Assembly (NCBI RefSeq): GCF_041080815.1
Contig: NZ_CP160205.1
Coordinates: 1,550,001-1,614,000, forward strand
Source: Mucilaginibacter yixingensis
GTDB lineage: Bacteria; Bacteroidota; Bacteroidia; Sphingobacteriales; Sphingobacteriaceae
Direction of reading: 5' to 3'
DNA: 64,000 bases
Under the pieces are notes generated by a model. That model had not been told where the DNA came from and ran no database searches. It worked only from the letters and a program-made list of their open reading frames with translations. This document shows positions 17,280-25,873 of this stretch, one piece after another. The number at the start of each line of letters is the position of its first letter. Position 1 is the first letter of the stretch. Position numbers and translations under genes: made by a program.

Positions 17280-18506
17280 ATGAATACCGATCCGCATAAA
17301 CCGCCTGTCCCGGCCAACGAATTGGAACGCTTAGAGGCCCTGAGCGACCTTGATCTTGACTATACTAACCTGAACGGTAATTTTAGCGACCTGACCAAAC
17401 TGGCTGCCAAAGTTGCCGGTACGGAGATATCGCTAATTAACCTGCTTGATCTGCACACGCAGTGGACCATTGCCAATTATGGGATGGATATAGACCAATA
17501 TCCGCGAGACGAAACAATTTGTCAGTACACCATTATGCAGGATACGCCTTTTGAAATACGCGATTTAGAGCAAGATAACCGGTTCAAGAATAAAACTTAT
17601 GTAACTGATGATCCCAGCCTGCGCTATTATTATGGTGTACCATTGCAATTAGAGGGCGGCCAAAGTATTGGCTCTTTGTGCATGATGGATACCCGTGTAA
17701 AGGATATTACTCCCGAGAAAATAGAGCTGCTTAAAATTATTGCCGATGAGATTGTAAACCGGTTGAAGACCATGAAGGCCATCGAGTCGCTAAAAAGCAG
17801 CCTGCATGAAGCGCAGGAATCGCAACGGAGGGTGGCGCATGATATTCGCGGACCAATTGGCGGCATTATCGGGCTGGCACGTATTATCAGCGAACAAGGC
17901 GATGAGAATACGCTGGATGAGGTATTGGAATTTATTACGCTGATACAAAAAAGCGGTCATTCTATACTGGAACTGGCCAACGAGATATTGAGTGCCGATA
18001 CACCAAAGAGATCTGTAAAGCTGGGTAATAACGAGTATAACCAGCTGGTGTTGAAAGAAAAACTTGAAAAACTGTATACCCCGCAGGCTGTAAATAAGAA
18101 GATCAACTTTAGTATAGAGGTAAACCATGAAACCTCGCTGATGCCTTTCTCTAAAAATAAGTTGCTGCAGATAGTAGGTAACCTCATCTCCAACTCTATG
18201 AAATTTACGCCAGTAGGGGGGCGCATCACCGTAAAGTTATCTATACGTAAGGGTGAGGCTGAAAACCACCTGCACATGGTAGTAGAAGACACCGGCGTTG
18301 GTATGGATAATGCTAAGATTGACGAGATTTTAGATGGCAAATGTAAAACTACCAACGGTACCAGCGGCGAGCAAGGATACGGTTTCGGCCTGGCATTGGT
18401 AAAGCATTTGGTAGATGGCTTGAATGGCCACATGTATATTGCTTCTAGAGTTGGCTCGGGCACAACTTTCGAGATTGTTTTGCCGCAGGCGAAGGGGACG
18501 GAATGA
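17280..18506 (+). CDS. Cytoplasmic GAF-domain sensor histidine kinase (orphan)
   Basis: This 408-residue protein lacks signal peptide and membrane segments. An N-terminal GAF domain (about 20-165) includes ICQYTIMQD and YYYGVPLQLEGGQSIGSLCMMD, a pattern common in light- or ligand-sensing kinases. The dimerisation/phospho-acceptor helix follows with His187 in RRVAHDIRGPIGG. The ATPase domain has the N box (IVGNLISNSMKFTP), G1 (DTGVGMD) and G2 (GYGFGLALVKHL). The kinase appears complete. No response regulator gene is adjacent, so its partner must lie elsewhere. It resembles the C-terminal half of the TPR kinase at 58110-60227, with which it shares the HDIRG/HDLRN type of H box. Confidence 0.92.
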   Translation: MNTDPHKPPVPANELERLEALSDLDLDYTNLNGNFSDLTKLAAKVAGTEISLINLLDLHTQWTIANYGMDIDQYPRDETICQYTIMQDTPFEIRDLEQDNRFKNKTYVTDDPSLRYYYGVPLQLEGGQSIGSLCMMDTRVKDITPEKIELLKIIADEIVNRLKTMKAIESLKSSLHEAQESQRRVAHDIRGPIGGIIGLARIISEQGDENTLDEVLEFITLIQKSGHSILELANEILSADTPKRSVKLGNNEYNQLVLKEKLEKLYTPQAVNKKINFSIEVNHETSLMPFSKNKLLQIVGNLISNSMKFTPVGGRITVKLSIRKGEAENHLHMVVEDTGVGMDNAKIDEILDGKCKTTNGTSGEQGYGFGLALVKHLVDGLNGHMYIASRVGSGTTFEIVLPQAKGTE

Positions 18507-18509
18507 TAG

Positions 18510-18610
18510 TTGTTTGAACCTGAATTTCTGGAGTCAAAGAATTATCTGAATCTTAATGTTAGAGATAAATTCTTTAAGTTTCTAAATTCTGTAAATTCAG
18601 GGTCAGACAA
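18510..18610. repeat. Palindromic interspersed element after the GAF kinase
   Basis: Terminal arms at 18510-18527 (TTGTTTGAACCTGAATTT) and 18593-18610 match at 16 of 18 positions in inverted orientation. The interior is AT-rich with smaller repeats of AAATTCT and AATT. An apparent 62-codon ORF runs through it but starts with TTG, has no recognisable domain and is better explained by the repeat. The element may work as a terminator for the kinase gene. Confidence 0.55.
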
Positions 18611-18682
18611 AATCCTTAAAATCCAATTAATCTTTAGTTGTAAGTTAAGGTATTTCGGTATTTTTTTGTTCAATTTGCAGCT

Positions 18683-18691
18683 TAAACTTTG
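18683..18691 (+). promoter_or_regulatory. -7-like box three bases before the GT39 start
   Basis: TAAACTTTG resembles the Bacteroidota -7 box TAnnTTTG with one extra base in the spacer, and only three bases (CCG) separate it from the ATG at 18695. If used, transcription would begin at or next to the start codon, giving a leaderless message. The guaA gene and the thioesterase gene at 48094 show the same arrangement. Confidence 0.45.
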
Positions 18692-18694
18692 CCG

Positions 18695-20305
18695 ATGAAG
18701 AAAATAACCGAGAGCAATGCGGCCGCTTGCACCCTCTTATTAATTGCAGTTACCTTTGTTTTGCATTTGCTGCTTGCAGCCTATACCGGTTTAGGCATCG
18801 GCGAGTCATACTACTTTCGTGGCGTATTAAAATTAGAGCTGAGTTATTTTGATCAGCCGCCGCTTTTTTTCTGGATCACGTATGTGTCGGTTAAAATATT
18901 CGGACTAACCAATCTTGGCCTGCGCTTTCCAGCTGTGTTGCTGTTTGCAGGTACCAACTGGCTGCTTTTCCTCATCACCAGCAAATTCTTTAATGCCAAA
19001 GCCGGTTTTTGGGCGGTGTTAATGATGAATATCAGTGCAGTATTTACTGTGTCTGTGGCTTGTTGGTTTCAACCAGATGCACCTTTAATGTTTTTCTGGC
19101 TGGCCGCCACCTATGTAATGGTATTGCTGATGTTTGATAAAAAGCAGAACAAAAACTACCATACAACACGTGTTTATCTGCTATGGTTGCTGGTGGGGTT
19201 GTTAATGGGCCTGGCCACATTGAGTAAATATCATACCCTTTTTCTGTTTGCCGGTGTATTTCTATTTATTGCTACCAACAGGAGCCAGCGCCACTGGTTG
19301 AAACATCCGGGTCCGTACCTGGCCATTGTGCTTGCTTTTGCAATAGCATTACCCATACTGCTTTGGAATGCGCAGAACAACTGGGCTTCATTTGTTTTTC
19401 AGGGATCGCGTGCAGGTGCTGATGAACATTTTACACTGCATTTCGATTGGTTTCTGCGTAGTATTGGCGGGCAGGCGCTTGTAGTATTACCCTGGGTTTG
19501 GATACCGCTGGTGCGCGAACTCATTAAATCGTATAAAAACCGGAAGCGTAGGCTGGCTTACAGCTTTAACTTCTGGGTGGCTATTTTGCCTATTGTTTTC
19601 TTTACGGTTGTTACCTTGTGGTCAAACCTGCAATACCATTTTCATTGGCAGGCGCCAGGGTATATGATGTTATTTATGCCGTTGGGATACGCTATCGATC
19701 AGAAATTGAACAGCACAAACGGCCGCAGTACGCGCCGGTGGTTAAGGTTTTCGGTGTTGTTCACGTTCATTACCCTGTCTGTATTCGGGCTGCACATGGT
19801 TACCGGTTTCTGGCAATGGTATGGCCCGAAGTGGATTGTAAAAACTGCGCACGGCGATAATGTAGACCCAACCATTCAGGGTGTGGATTATGATGATATC
19901 AAAACCCGTTTTGAACAAGAAGGCTGGTTGAATAACCCTAACATTTTTGCTGGTAGTCCGCGCTGGTGGCTGGCCGGTAAGGTTGACTGGGCGCTAAAAG
20001 GTGCCCGCCCGATTGTTTGCTTTAGCGACGACCCGCGTAACCTGGCGTTTCTGGTTGATCCAAACACGTTGATAGGTAAAGATTGTGTGATTATCGGTCA
20101 GGATCAGAACGAAAGCGTTGATATTGATGCTCGCCCGTTCTTTGATGAGGTAAAACGCGTGAAAGATATAGCCGTTATGCGTAGCGGTCGCGATGAGCTA
20201 CATCTGGAGGTTTACTACTGTAAAAACTTCCATGTACCGGCCAAGCCACGTAATGACTTGCCGCTGTATCATCAACTCACCGGCAGACCACCGTTCGGGA
20301 AATAA
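18695..20305 (+). CDS. GT39-type dolichyl-phosphate-mannose/ArnT-like glycosyltransferase
   Basis: This 536-residue multi-pass membrane protein has about ten hydrophobic helices in the first 370 residues and a soluble C-terminal domain. Early motifs include GIGESYYFRGVLKLELSYFD; the Glu/Asp in the first large external loop and the FDQPP motif are the hallmark of PMT/ArnT-like (GT39/GT83) enzymes. They transfer a sugar from a polyprenyl-phosphate carrier to lipid A, proteins or other periplasmic acceptors. The acceptor here is unknown. The ATG at 18695 is chosen over the TTG at 18689, which falls inside the promoter-like box. A double hairpin terminator follows. Confidence 0.88.
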   Translation: MKKITESNAAACTLLLIAVTFVLHLLLAAYTGLGIGESYYFRGVLKLELSYFDQPPLFFWITYVSVKIFGLTNLGLRFPAVLLFAGTNWLLFLITSKFFNAKAGFWAVLMMNISAVFTVSVACWFQPDAPLMFFWLAATYVMVLLMFDKKQNKNYHTTRVYLLWLLVGLLMGLATLSKYHTLFLFAGVFLFIATNRSQRHWLKHPGPYLAIVLAFAIALPILLWNAQNNWASFVFQGSRAGADEHFTLHFDWFLRSIGGQALVVLPWVWIPLVRELIKSYKNRKRRLAYSFNFWVAILPIVFFTVVTLWSNLQYHFHWQAPGYMMLFMPLGYAIDQKLNSTNGRSTRRWLRFSVLFTFITLSVFGLHMVTGFWQWYGPKWIVKTAHGDNVDPTIQGVDYDDIKTRFEQEGWLNNPNIFAGSPRWWLAGKVDWALKGARPIVCFSDDPRNLAFLVDPNTLIGKDCVIIGQDQNESVDIDARPFFDEVKRVKDIAVMRSGRDELHLEVYYCKNFHVPAKPRNDLPLYHQLTGRPPFGK

Positions 20306-20322
20306 GAAAGATATAAAAACGT

Positions 20323-20391
20323 AGAGCCACCTAATTGTGGCTCTTTTTGTTTGGTATGACCATCCGAGTGGGAGCCACAAATATGTGGCTC
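20323..20391. terminator. Tandem hairpins between GT39 and the TPR gene
   Basis: The first hairpin, AGAGCCAC (20323-20330) with GTGGCTCT (20337-20344), is followed by TTTTT and should terminate the GT39 transcript. A second copy of the same stem, GAGCCACA (20372-20379) with TGTGGCTC (20384-20391), lies 28 bases on. The repeated GAGCCAC/GTGGCTC stem suggests a palindromic repeat family recruited as terminator. The genes on either side converge. Confidence 0.75.
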
Positions 20392-20408
20392 TACTGAGAA
20401 TAAAAAAA

Positions 20409-21032
20409 CTATTTATTCGCTCTTGAAAGTCCGTCGGTACATGATGAATCATCAGGTTTGATCAATAGTCCGCGTTCAAAATAACCCCTGGCCTCGGCCT
20501 TTTTTCCGCTCATCAGGTAACTCCAGCCCAGCATCTGGTTGCCATCATAATCAAACGGGTATAACGCCACCACTTTGGTAAAATAGCGGATGGCATCGGC
20601 ATATTGTTTACGATTGTAGCTGATTACGCCGGTCCAATAATTGGCCTGCGTGTTTTGCGGGTCAATCTTCAAAATAGCGGTGTACTGTTCTAATACTTTA
20701 TCTACGCTTTCTAATAATGAGAGTGGCTTTACTAAGCCCAAACGAGGCTCTATGGCATTGGGACGCAGATTAACGGCCTTCTGGTAATAGCTTTGTGATG
20801 TGGGGTAGTTTTTGTTCAGAAAATAAAGCCAGCCCATGCGCAGATTAATCTCATAATTGCCATCGGCATAGTAAGGCGTCATATCGTTAATGGCGGCCTG
20901 GTAGCTTTTTTTGGCTTCATCAGCATAGCTGTTTTTAAAAGCCCGCTGTATGGCCGTGTTGTTTTGCGCCATAGCCGCTGCTGCCAGCAGCACCATTCCC
21001 GTTGTTAAAAATGAACGTTTTAAAATCTCCAT
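20409..21032 (-). CDS. Exported tetratricopeptide-repeat protein
   Basis: This 207-residue protein has a signal peptide (ending AAAMAQ) and about five TPR-like helix pairs; clear units are MGWLYFLNKNYPTSQSYYQK, YWTGVISYNRKQYADAIRYF and MLGWSYLMSGKKAEARGYF. TPRs bind partner proteins. It is the last gene of the pqqD-led operon and overlaps the upstream TPR/barrel gene by 13 bases, so the two are probably made together and may form one envelope complex. No enzymatic motif is visible. Confidence 0.82.
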   Translation of the reverse strand: MEILKRSFLTTGMVLLAAAAMAQNNTAIQRAFKNSYADEAKKSYQAAINDMTPYYADGNYEINLRMGWLYFLNKNYPTSQSYYQKAVNLRPNAIEPRLGLVKPLSLLESVDKVLEQYTAILKIDPQNTQANYWTGVISYNRKQYADAIRYFTKVVALYPFDYDGNQMLGWSYLMSGKKAEARGYFERGLLIKPDDSSCTDGLSRANK

Positions 21033-22198
21033 GTCAGGCCTCCGGTAATTGAGTTTTGTTGATAGGTTGCGTTTGTGTTATAATGGTTTTCTTTGTCTTC
21101 AAAAGCGTAATTAGCGTAGGCCAGTAAATGCCGCCCTAGCTGATAATACAGCGTACCGCCTGCTTTAAATGTAGTAACGTCTACAGCGTTGTAAACATAC
21201 AGGGCATCGGCCTCCAGATAATTATCCATGCGGCCAACGTTAATGCTGCCTTCCAGCCAGCAGCGTTTAAAAGCTTTAAAGCCGATGCGCTGATTAAATA
21301 TGGTACTGCTAAGGTATCCGCTTTGTACACTGACCCTGGATATGGTATAAAGGTTTAAACTACCGGTAGGGTAAACGGTCAGCTCGCCATTATATTGCTG
21401 CAAACCGCTGTTACTCATCTTGCTAAAATTAGCATCGGCCTGCAGGGTAAAGTATGGTGCGGCATATTTTAAACCCGCTAGCTCTACATGGTTCTGATAG
21501 CTGTCTGTCCCGAATTTAGTATGAAGGTAATGGTAGGCTCCTAGTAAGGTTAGATTACTTGTCAGGGTATAGCCCAGCCTGGCATAGTACTCAAATTGAT
21601 CATTATTAAAGCTGAAATCGCGCAAATCGTTATTGCCGGCAACTGTAATAGCCTGATGATACACCGCCACCGATTGGTCCAACTGCAAACGCCATCCCAA
21701 ACGATTGCCTAATGATGCACGCGAGTAAAAGCCCGTACCGCGCAACGCAATGTTAGGGATTTTAGCACTCGCCTCAATACCTGCTTCAATCAGACCGAAA
21801 GGAGTGATGTTGTTTTTATTGAGCACCGTAGTGTCAACAAATTTTGCCTGATAGGATGCGTTGCCGTCGCGATTTAGGTATTGCTGGCAAAGCATACTCA
21901 TATAGCGTGCAGTAGGGTTGTATGAATCGTGTTTCAATACCTGCTGATACTTGGCCAGTGCCGCACTGTAATTGCCGGTCATAAAACGGGCATAGGCCGC
22001 GCGTTGGTGCAGGGCCGGGAAATCCAGTCCCTGTGCGTCAGTTTGGTTGGTGTAATCAATCAACGCCTGCCATTTGCCGGCTGAGTAAAGCGCCTGGGTG
22101 GTGCTGTCGGCTTGCTGATAATCTGGAACCTGCTGGGCGTGTGCAAAGCCAAATAACAGGAGCAGAGCGATGATTAGTAAATATTGCTTGTATGCCAT
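21020..22198 (-). CDS. TPR plus outer-membrane beta-barrel protein (YaiO-like)
   Basis: This 392-residue protein has a signal peptide ending FAHAQQ. Residues about 25-125 are TPR-like (SAGKWQALIDYTNQ, RAAYARFMTGNYSAALAKYQ). The remaining part is a run of alternating amphipathic strands (YYARLGYTLTSNLTLLGAYHY, LFKA-type turns) ending in TWRF; a terminal aromatic is the usual outer-membrane barrel signal. The layout matches YaiO-family barrels. It overlaps the upstream urea-channel/M23 gene by 25 bases and the downstream TPR gene by 13, which argues strongly for one translationally coupled envelope module. Ligand or cargo is unknown. Confidence 0.75.
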   Translation of the reverse strand: MAYKQYLLIIALLLLFGFAHAQQVPDYQQADSTTQALYSAGKWQALIDYTNQTDAQGLDFPALHQRAAYARFMTGNYSAALAKYQQVLKHDSYNPTARYMSMLCQQYLNRDGNASYQAKFVDTTVLNKNNITPFGLIEAGIEASAKIPNIALRGTGFYSRASLGNRLGWRLQLDQSVAVYHQAITVAGNNDLRDFSFNNDQFEYYARLGYTLTSNLTLLGAYHYLHTKFGTDSYQNHVELAGLKYAAPYFTLQADANFSKMSNSGLQQYNGELTVYPTGSLNLYTISRVSVQSGYLSSTIFNQRIGFKAFKRCWLEGSINVGRMDNYLEADALYVYNAVDVTTFKAGGTLYYQLGRHLLAYANYAFEDKENHYNTNATYQQNSITGGLTWRF

Positions 22199-24351
22199 TG
22201 TGCATTAGTGTTTTGCCCTTTAATATTGATGCTGAAATCTTTTAATACGCTACCGCTGATGCTGATGCTGGCTTGCATGTTTTCGCGTTTGTTACCCATT
22301 ACCTCGGTAATGCCGGTTGTGGTAAGTACAATTTCATGCTGTCGATAAGCGGCGGTGCTTTTGTAAGTACGTTTAATAAACTGGAAGAACGGCGCTACCA
22401 CATCATGTAACCAAATGCCGGTCTGGAGCGTTCTTAATTGCAACGGATAAGTATCGGCAACGATGATGCTTTCATCTGCCGTAAATACCACCCGGTAAGC
22501 CGCCAGGTAGAAATAATACAGCAGTGAATTATGATCGCCATAAAAGCTGGTAAAGTAAAACGATGTGCCGTTATTAATAAAGTAAGCCGTTGCGCCGGTT
22601 TCTTTACTGCAGATGTAGGCATGGTTGTAAGCATCAGTAAACACCTCCACGGTTTCAGACTTGCTGCCCGCCACAATTTTTGCCATATAACCCGGTTGCC
22701 AGGTAAATGCCTGTTTCATGGGCGTGCTTACTTCTACCGCACGTAACTCATCGCCCTGTACCGGTGTTTCAAAGCTGTGGAGCCCTTGTTTACCTACAAA
22801 ATAGGCAAACGGATAGGCTAAGGTTTTTGAGCCGATAAACGGCGTTATCTGTGCCTGAAAATGTAAATGCGGCTCGGGCGACCGACCGGAGTTACCGCAC
22901 TGGCCAACTACGTCACCTTGTTTTACATAATCGCCAATCTTCAGCTTAACAGAGTTTTGTTTCAGATGCGATACTTTGGTGTAAAAGCCAGCCACGTGTT
23001 TAATTACAACCGTGTTACCCCAGTTTTGCCCGGTATTTACATGGCCTATAGGGTTGTCTTCAATATGGTTTACTACGTCTTCAATCACCCCATCGGCACA
23101 AGCCAGCACGGGTTTGTTGTAGCAATAAAAATCTTCGGGACGGGTGCCGTTGTTCTTAAAAGTTTGATTGTCTTCATCAGTCACTACAAAATCGAGCGCT
23201 TTGCCCCAATCGTCTTTATGGGTAATACCGCCATCATAGCCCTGGGATACCGTCCAGGTGCCAATAAAAGGCAGACTGAGTTTGATATACTGCAGCTCTT
23301 GTAGCCGCGCCTGGTTATTGAGGTATTGATACAGGTTGATCTCGGGCGAGTAATGCTGAATAGGCGTCAGCTGTAATCTGCCCGGATTGGTTCTCAGCAT
23401 AAAAAAGTAAAGCAGCGTAATAGTCAGCACGCAAAATGGCAGCGAGAAAATAGGTAGATTGTGTACGCCTAGTATCCGCGTAAACGCATTAACCAGCAGA
23501 AAGGCCACCGGAACGGATACAATGGCCCAAAGGTAAGATCGCCATGAAGGGATGAGGAAGAAGCCGCCAATGGCTACAGCCACCATCATAAAGTTGGCGC
23601 CAAGGTGATAATGGCTAATGCCCTCGGGATACATGCCGGTCAGCTGGTTAAACACACAGGCGGTGATAAAACCAATGATTAGTAAGCTGAAACCGATGCG
23701 CGAGTGGATGAATAACCCGATACTCATAATGACACCGGCGATGATGCTGTTCTGAAAGAACACCGAGCTGAGCGAGCGGAAAAACAGGTCAGGGTAATGC
23801 CCGAAGGATAATTTATCCAGCTGAGCTAGAAACCCCGAAATATAGGTATCGCCACCGGTGTACAGCTCATTGAGCAGCGAGCTTTCTTTCTGCATCAAGC
23901 CCATACCCTCATAGCCGTTGGCCGCCACCAGTAATAACCAAAACGATATGATAAACGGCAGCGATAATACCGGCAAGCCGTATTTACCCAACCAGGCTGT
24001 CAAAACAACCGTCAGCGTAACTGTAAACAAGCAGGCAGCCGCCAGCCACAGCCAAAAGGCAATGTTATAATGATAAAACGTGCCGAAACCGATGCCCAGC
24101 AGCAGCGAGTTAAAACTGTAAAGCCCCGTCTGGATACTTTCTTTGTAATGCCCCAGCGCATTTACCAGCAATACGGATGCACAAACGCATACCAGTCCGC
24201 TCAGACCAGCCGCCGGGTTAAGAAAAGAAGCAATCAGCAGCAGCACAGCCAGCACCCTGTTCTGCGAAAAGAACAAGATGGCATAGCTGTTAAGCGTTGC
24301 CGCCACAAAGCGCCCTAATCCCTTAAATGAGGAGTTGTTACTCATATTCAT
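22174..24351 (-). CDS. Urea-transporter-like channel fused to M23 metallopeptidase
   Basis: This 725-residue protein joins two unrelated parts. Residues about 15-320 are membrane helices with the two pseudo-repeat signatures of UT-family urea channels: LPVLSLPF (126-133) and LPIFSLPF (299-306), plus SSVFFQNSIIAGVIMSIGLF as in urea channels. Residues about 360-505 are an M23 (LytM/lysostaphin-type) domain with candidate zinc ligands His378 and Asp387 and the HLH motif at 495-497, preceded by His462 (SHL); all core residues are present. A soluble C-terminal domain of about 200 residues follows. M23 enzymes cut peptidoglycan peptide cross-links. The start could also be Met3. Gene order and overlaps tie it to the pqqD operon. 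What passes the channel is unknown. Confidence 0.85.
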   Translation of the reverse strand: MNMSNNSSFKGLGRFVAATLNSYAILFFSQNRVLAVLLLIASFLNPAAGLSGLVCVCASVLLVNALGHYKESIQTGLYSFNSLLLGIGFGTFYHYNIAFWLWLAAACLFTVTLTVVLTAWLGKYGLPVLSLPFIISFWLLLVAANGYEGMGLMQKESSLLNELYTGGDTYISGFLAQLDKLSFGHYPDLFFRSLSSVFFQNSIIAGVIMSIGLFIHSRIGFSLLIIGFITACVFNQLTGMYPEGISHYHLGANFMMVAVAIGGFFLIPSWRSYLWAIVSVPVAFLLVNAFTRILGVHNLPIFSLPFCVLTITLLYFFMLRTNPGRLQLTPIQHYSPEINLYQYLNNQARLQELQYIKLSLPFIGTWTVSQGYDGGITHKDDWGKALDFVVTDEDNQTFKNNGTRPEDFYCYNKPVLACADGVIEDVVNHIEDNPIGHVNTGQNWGNTVVIKHVAGFYTKVSHLKQNSVKLKIGDYVKQGDVVGQCGNSGRSPEPHLHFQAQITPFIGSKTLAYPFAYFVGKQGLHSFETPVQGDELRAVEVSTPMKQAFTWQPGYMAKIVAGSKSETVEVFTDAYNHAYICSKETGATAYFINNGTSFYFTSFYGDHNSLLYYFYLAAYRVVFTADESIIVADTYPLQLRTLQTGIWLHDVVAPFFQFIKRTYKSTAAYRQHEIVLTTTGITEVMGNKRENMQASISISGSVLKDFSINIKGQNTNAQWHTSNIY

Positions 24352-24400
24352 TATTTATCTTTCACACTATTATTCAAACTCCGTTTATTGCTAATCAAGC

Positions 24401-24427
24401 CTTACCAAGTTTTTAAAACTTGGCAAG
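24401..24427. repeat. Palindrome between decarboxylase and channel genes
   Basis: The 27 bases form a near-perfect stem: CTTACCAAGTTTT against AAAACTTGGCAAG, with a one-base loop and one mismatch. It sits inside the operon, between the decarboxylase stop and the channel/peptidase start, where it might cause partial termination or mark an mRNA processing boundary. Confidence 0.6.
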
Positions 24428-24445
24428 TCTTAAAGACTATGCTTT

Positions 24446-25831
24446 CTAAAAATTTCTCTCCTTCGAAGGCGCATCTAAGGAGTGGCTATTCAAGTGCGCC
24501 GGTACCTGTTCCATCTGCTCAATATATTCCAGGTTTTCGGCCTGTCTAACCAGGTGGACCTGTTGCTGCTCGTCAATCATTACTACAGCCGGACGGGTGG
24601 TGATAAACTGCATCCACTGCGTCATGTTGTAAGCGCCAACTTTGTGTACCACCACATGATCGCCGGGATTAAGCAGCGGCAGACTGATGTTCTCGCGCAC
24701 TACATCGATATTCATGCACAAGGGTCCGTAAAGTACCATGTCTTCGGTATGTTCGGTAAAATCCTGCGCCGGAGTAATTTTATGCTCATACCAAAAAGCA
24801 GTGAATAACGTGTTTACCCCAAAGTTGACGATGGTGGCACGTCTGCCGTCGCTTAAACGTTTGTTGGCCACTACACTGCCCAACAGGTAACCTGCGTCAT
24901 CAATCAACGCGCGACCGGTTTCCAGTATCAGTAGCGGCAATTCTTCCTGTTTAAAACCATATTCTAAAATAGTGGTGGTAATGGCCTCGGCAAAATCATC
25001 TATTGATGGCACGGTATCTACCCCCGGCAAGTAAGCGCCGCGCAGGGTATTGGTTGACGGGAAGCCGCCGCCCAGATCCAGATACTCCACCGGGTTATGC
25101 AGCAGGTTTTTGCAGCGGGTAGCCAGTTCGCACATTTTGGTTGCAGCGGCCATATAGGCCGATGTGGTGAGCATAAATGTACCGATGTGACAATGCAGGC
25201 CAACCAATTGCATTTTGCCAGAAGCCACTATTTTAGAGATGGCGTTCCAGGCCTGGCCGTTCTCATAGTTGAAACCAAAACGATCCCACAGCGGGTACAC
25301 GCCGGTATCCATGTTTACGCGGATGGCCACGCGCGGTTTTTTGTTGATCTGATTGCAAAGCTCAATCAGGCTATATAGTTCGTCAAAATTGTCAATGTGA
25401 ATGAGCGAGTCGTTTTCTATGGCTAAAAGCAGATCATTGCGATGTTTATCCGGCCCGTTAAAAATGATCTGGTTACCGGCTACACCATTGCCCAAAGCCT
25501 TGCGATATTCAAAGCCTGACACTACCTCGGCCCAGCTGCCTTCCTGATGAAAGATTTGACAAACAGCGTTCAGATAGTTGGTTTTATAACTCCAGGCAAA
25601 CTGTACTTTAGGGTACCGCGTTTTAAATGATCGTGCGGCCGACTGGTAATTGCGCCTGATCTGTCGCTCAGAGAGCACAAACAGGGGGGAGCCATAACCC
25701 TCAATCAGCGAAAGCACAGGCACACCATCAATGGCCCGCACCGGCTGAAATTCGGTACGCGTACCGAACTTGTTCATCAGTCCGGCGTTCATCTTTTTGA
25801 TGACGGGGCGCTCATATTTTAGTTTTGCCAT
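24446..25831 (-). CDS. Fold-III PLP decarboxylase (DAP/ornithine decarboxylase family 2)
   Basis: This 461-residue enzyme belongs to the alanine-racemase-fold decarboxylases. The PLP lysine is Lys83 in WSYKTNYLN. Other motifs are VGLHCHIGTF, DLGGGFPS (phosphate-binding glycine turn), LETGRALIDDAG (substrate/PLP binding) and YGPLCMNIDVV, whose Cys is the catalytic acid donated across the dimer in this family. Members decarboxylate diaminopimelate, ornithine, arginine or carboxynorspermidine. It is unlikely to be the housekeeping LysA: an N-terminal extension of about 25 residues is present and it lies in an operon with ATP-grasp and PqqD genes. The product may be an amine or decarboxylated amino acid used by that pathway (inference). 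Confidence 0.85.
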   Translation of the reverse strand: MAKLKYERPVIKKMNAGLMNKFGTRTEFQPVRAIDGVPVLSLIEGYGSPLFVLSERQIRRNYQSAARSFKTRYPKVQFAWSYKTNYLNAVCQIFHQEGSWAEVVSGFEYRKALGNGVAGNQIIFNGPDKHRNDLLLAIENDSLIHIDNFDELYSLIELCNQINKKPRVAIRVNMDTGVYPLWDRFGFNYENGQAWNAISKIVASGKMQLVGLHCHIGTFMLTTSAYMAAATKMCELATRCKNLLHNPVEYLDLGGGFPSTNTLRGAYLPGVDTVPSIDDFAEAITTTILEYGFKQEELPLLILETGRALIDDAGYLLGSVVANKRLSDGRRATIVNFGVNTLFTAFWYEHKITPAQDFTEHTEDMVLYGPLCMNIDVVRENISLPLLNPGDHVVVHKVGAYNMTQWMQFITTRPAVVMIDEQQQVHLVRQAENLEYIEQMEQVPAHLNSHSLDAPSKERNF

Positions 25832-25873
25832 TTTTGGAAGCGTTGTATAGGTTTAGTCGATAATCATTAAATT

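Noticed and set aside
18510..18698. 62-codon ORF after the GAF kinase
   Set aside because: TTG start, lies in a palindromic element and has low-complexity Phe/Leu/Asn content.
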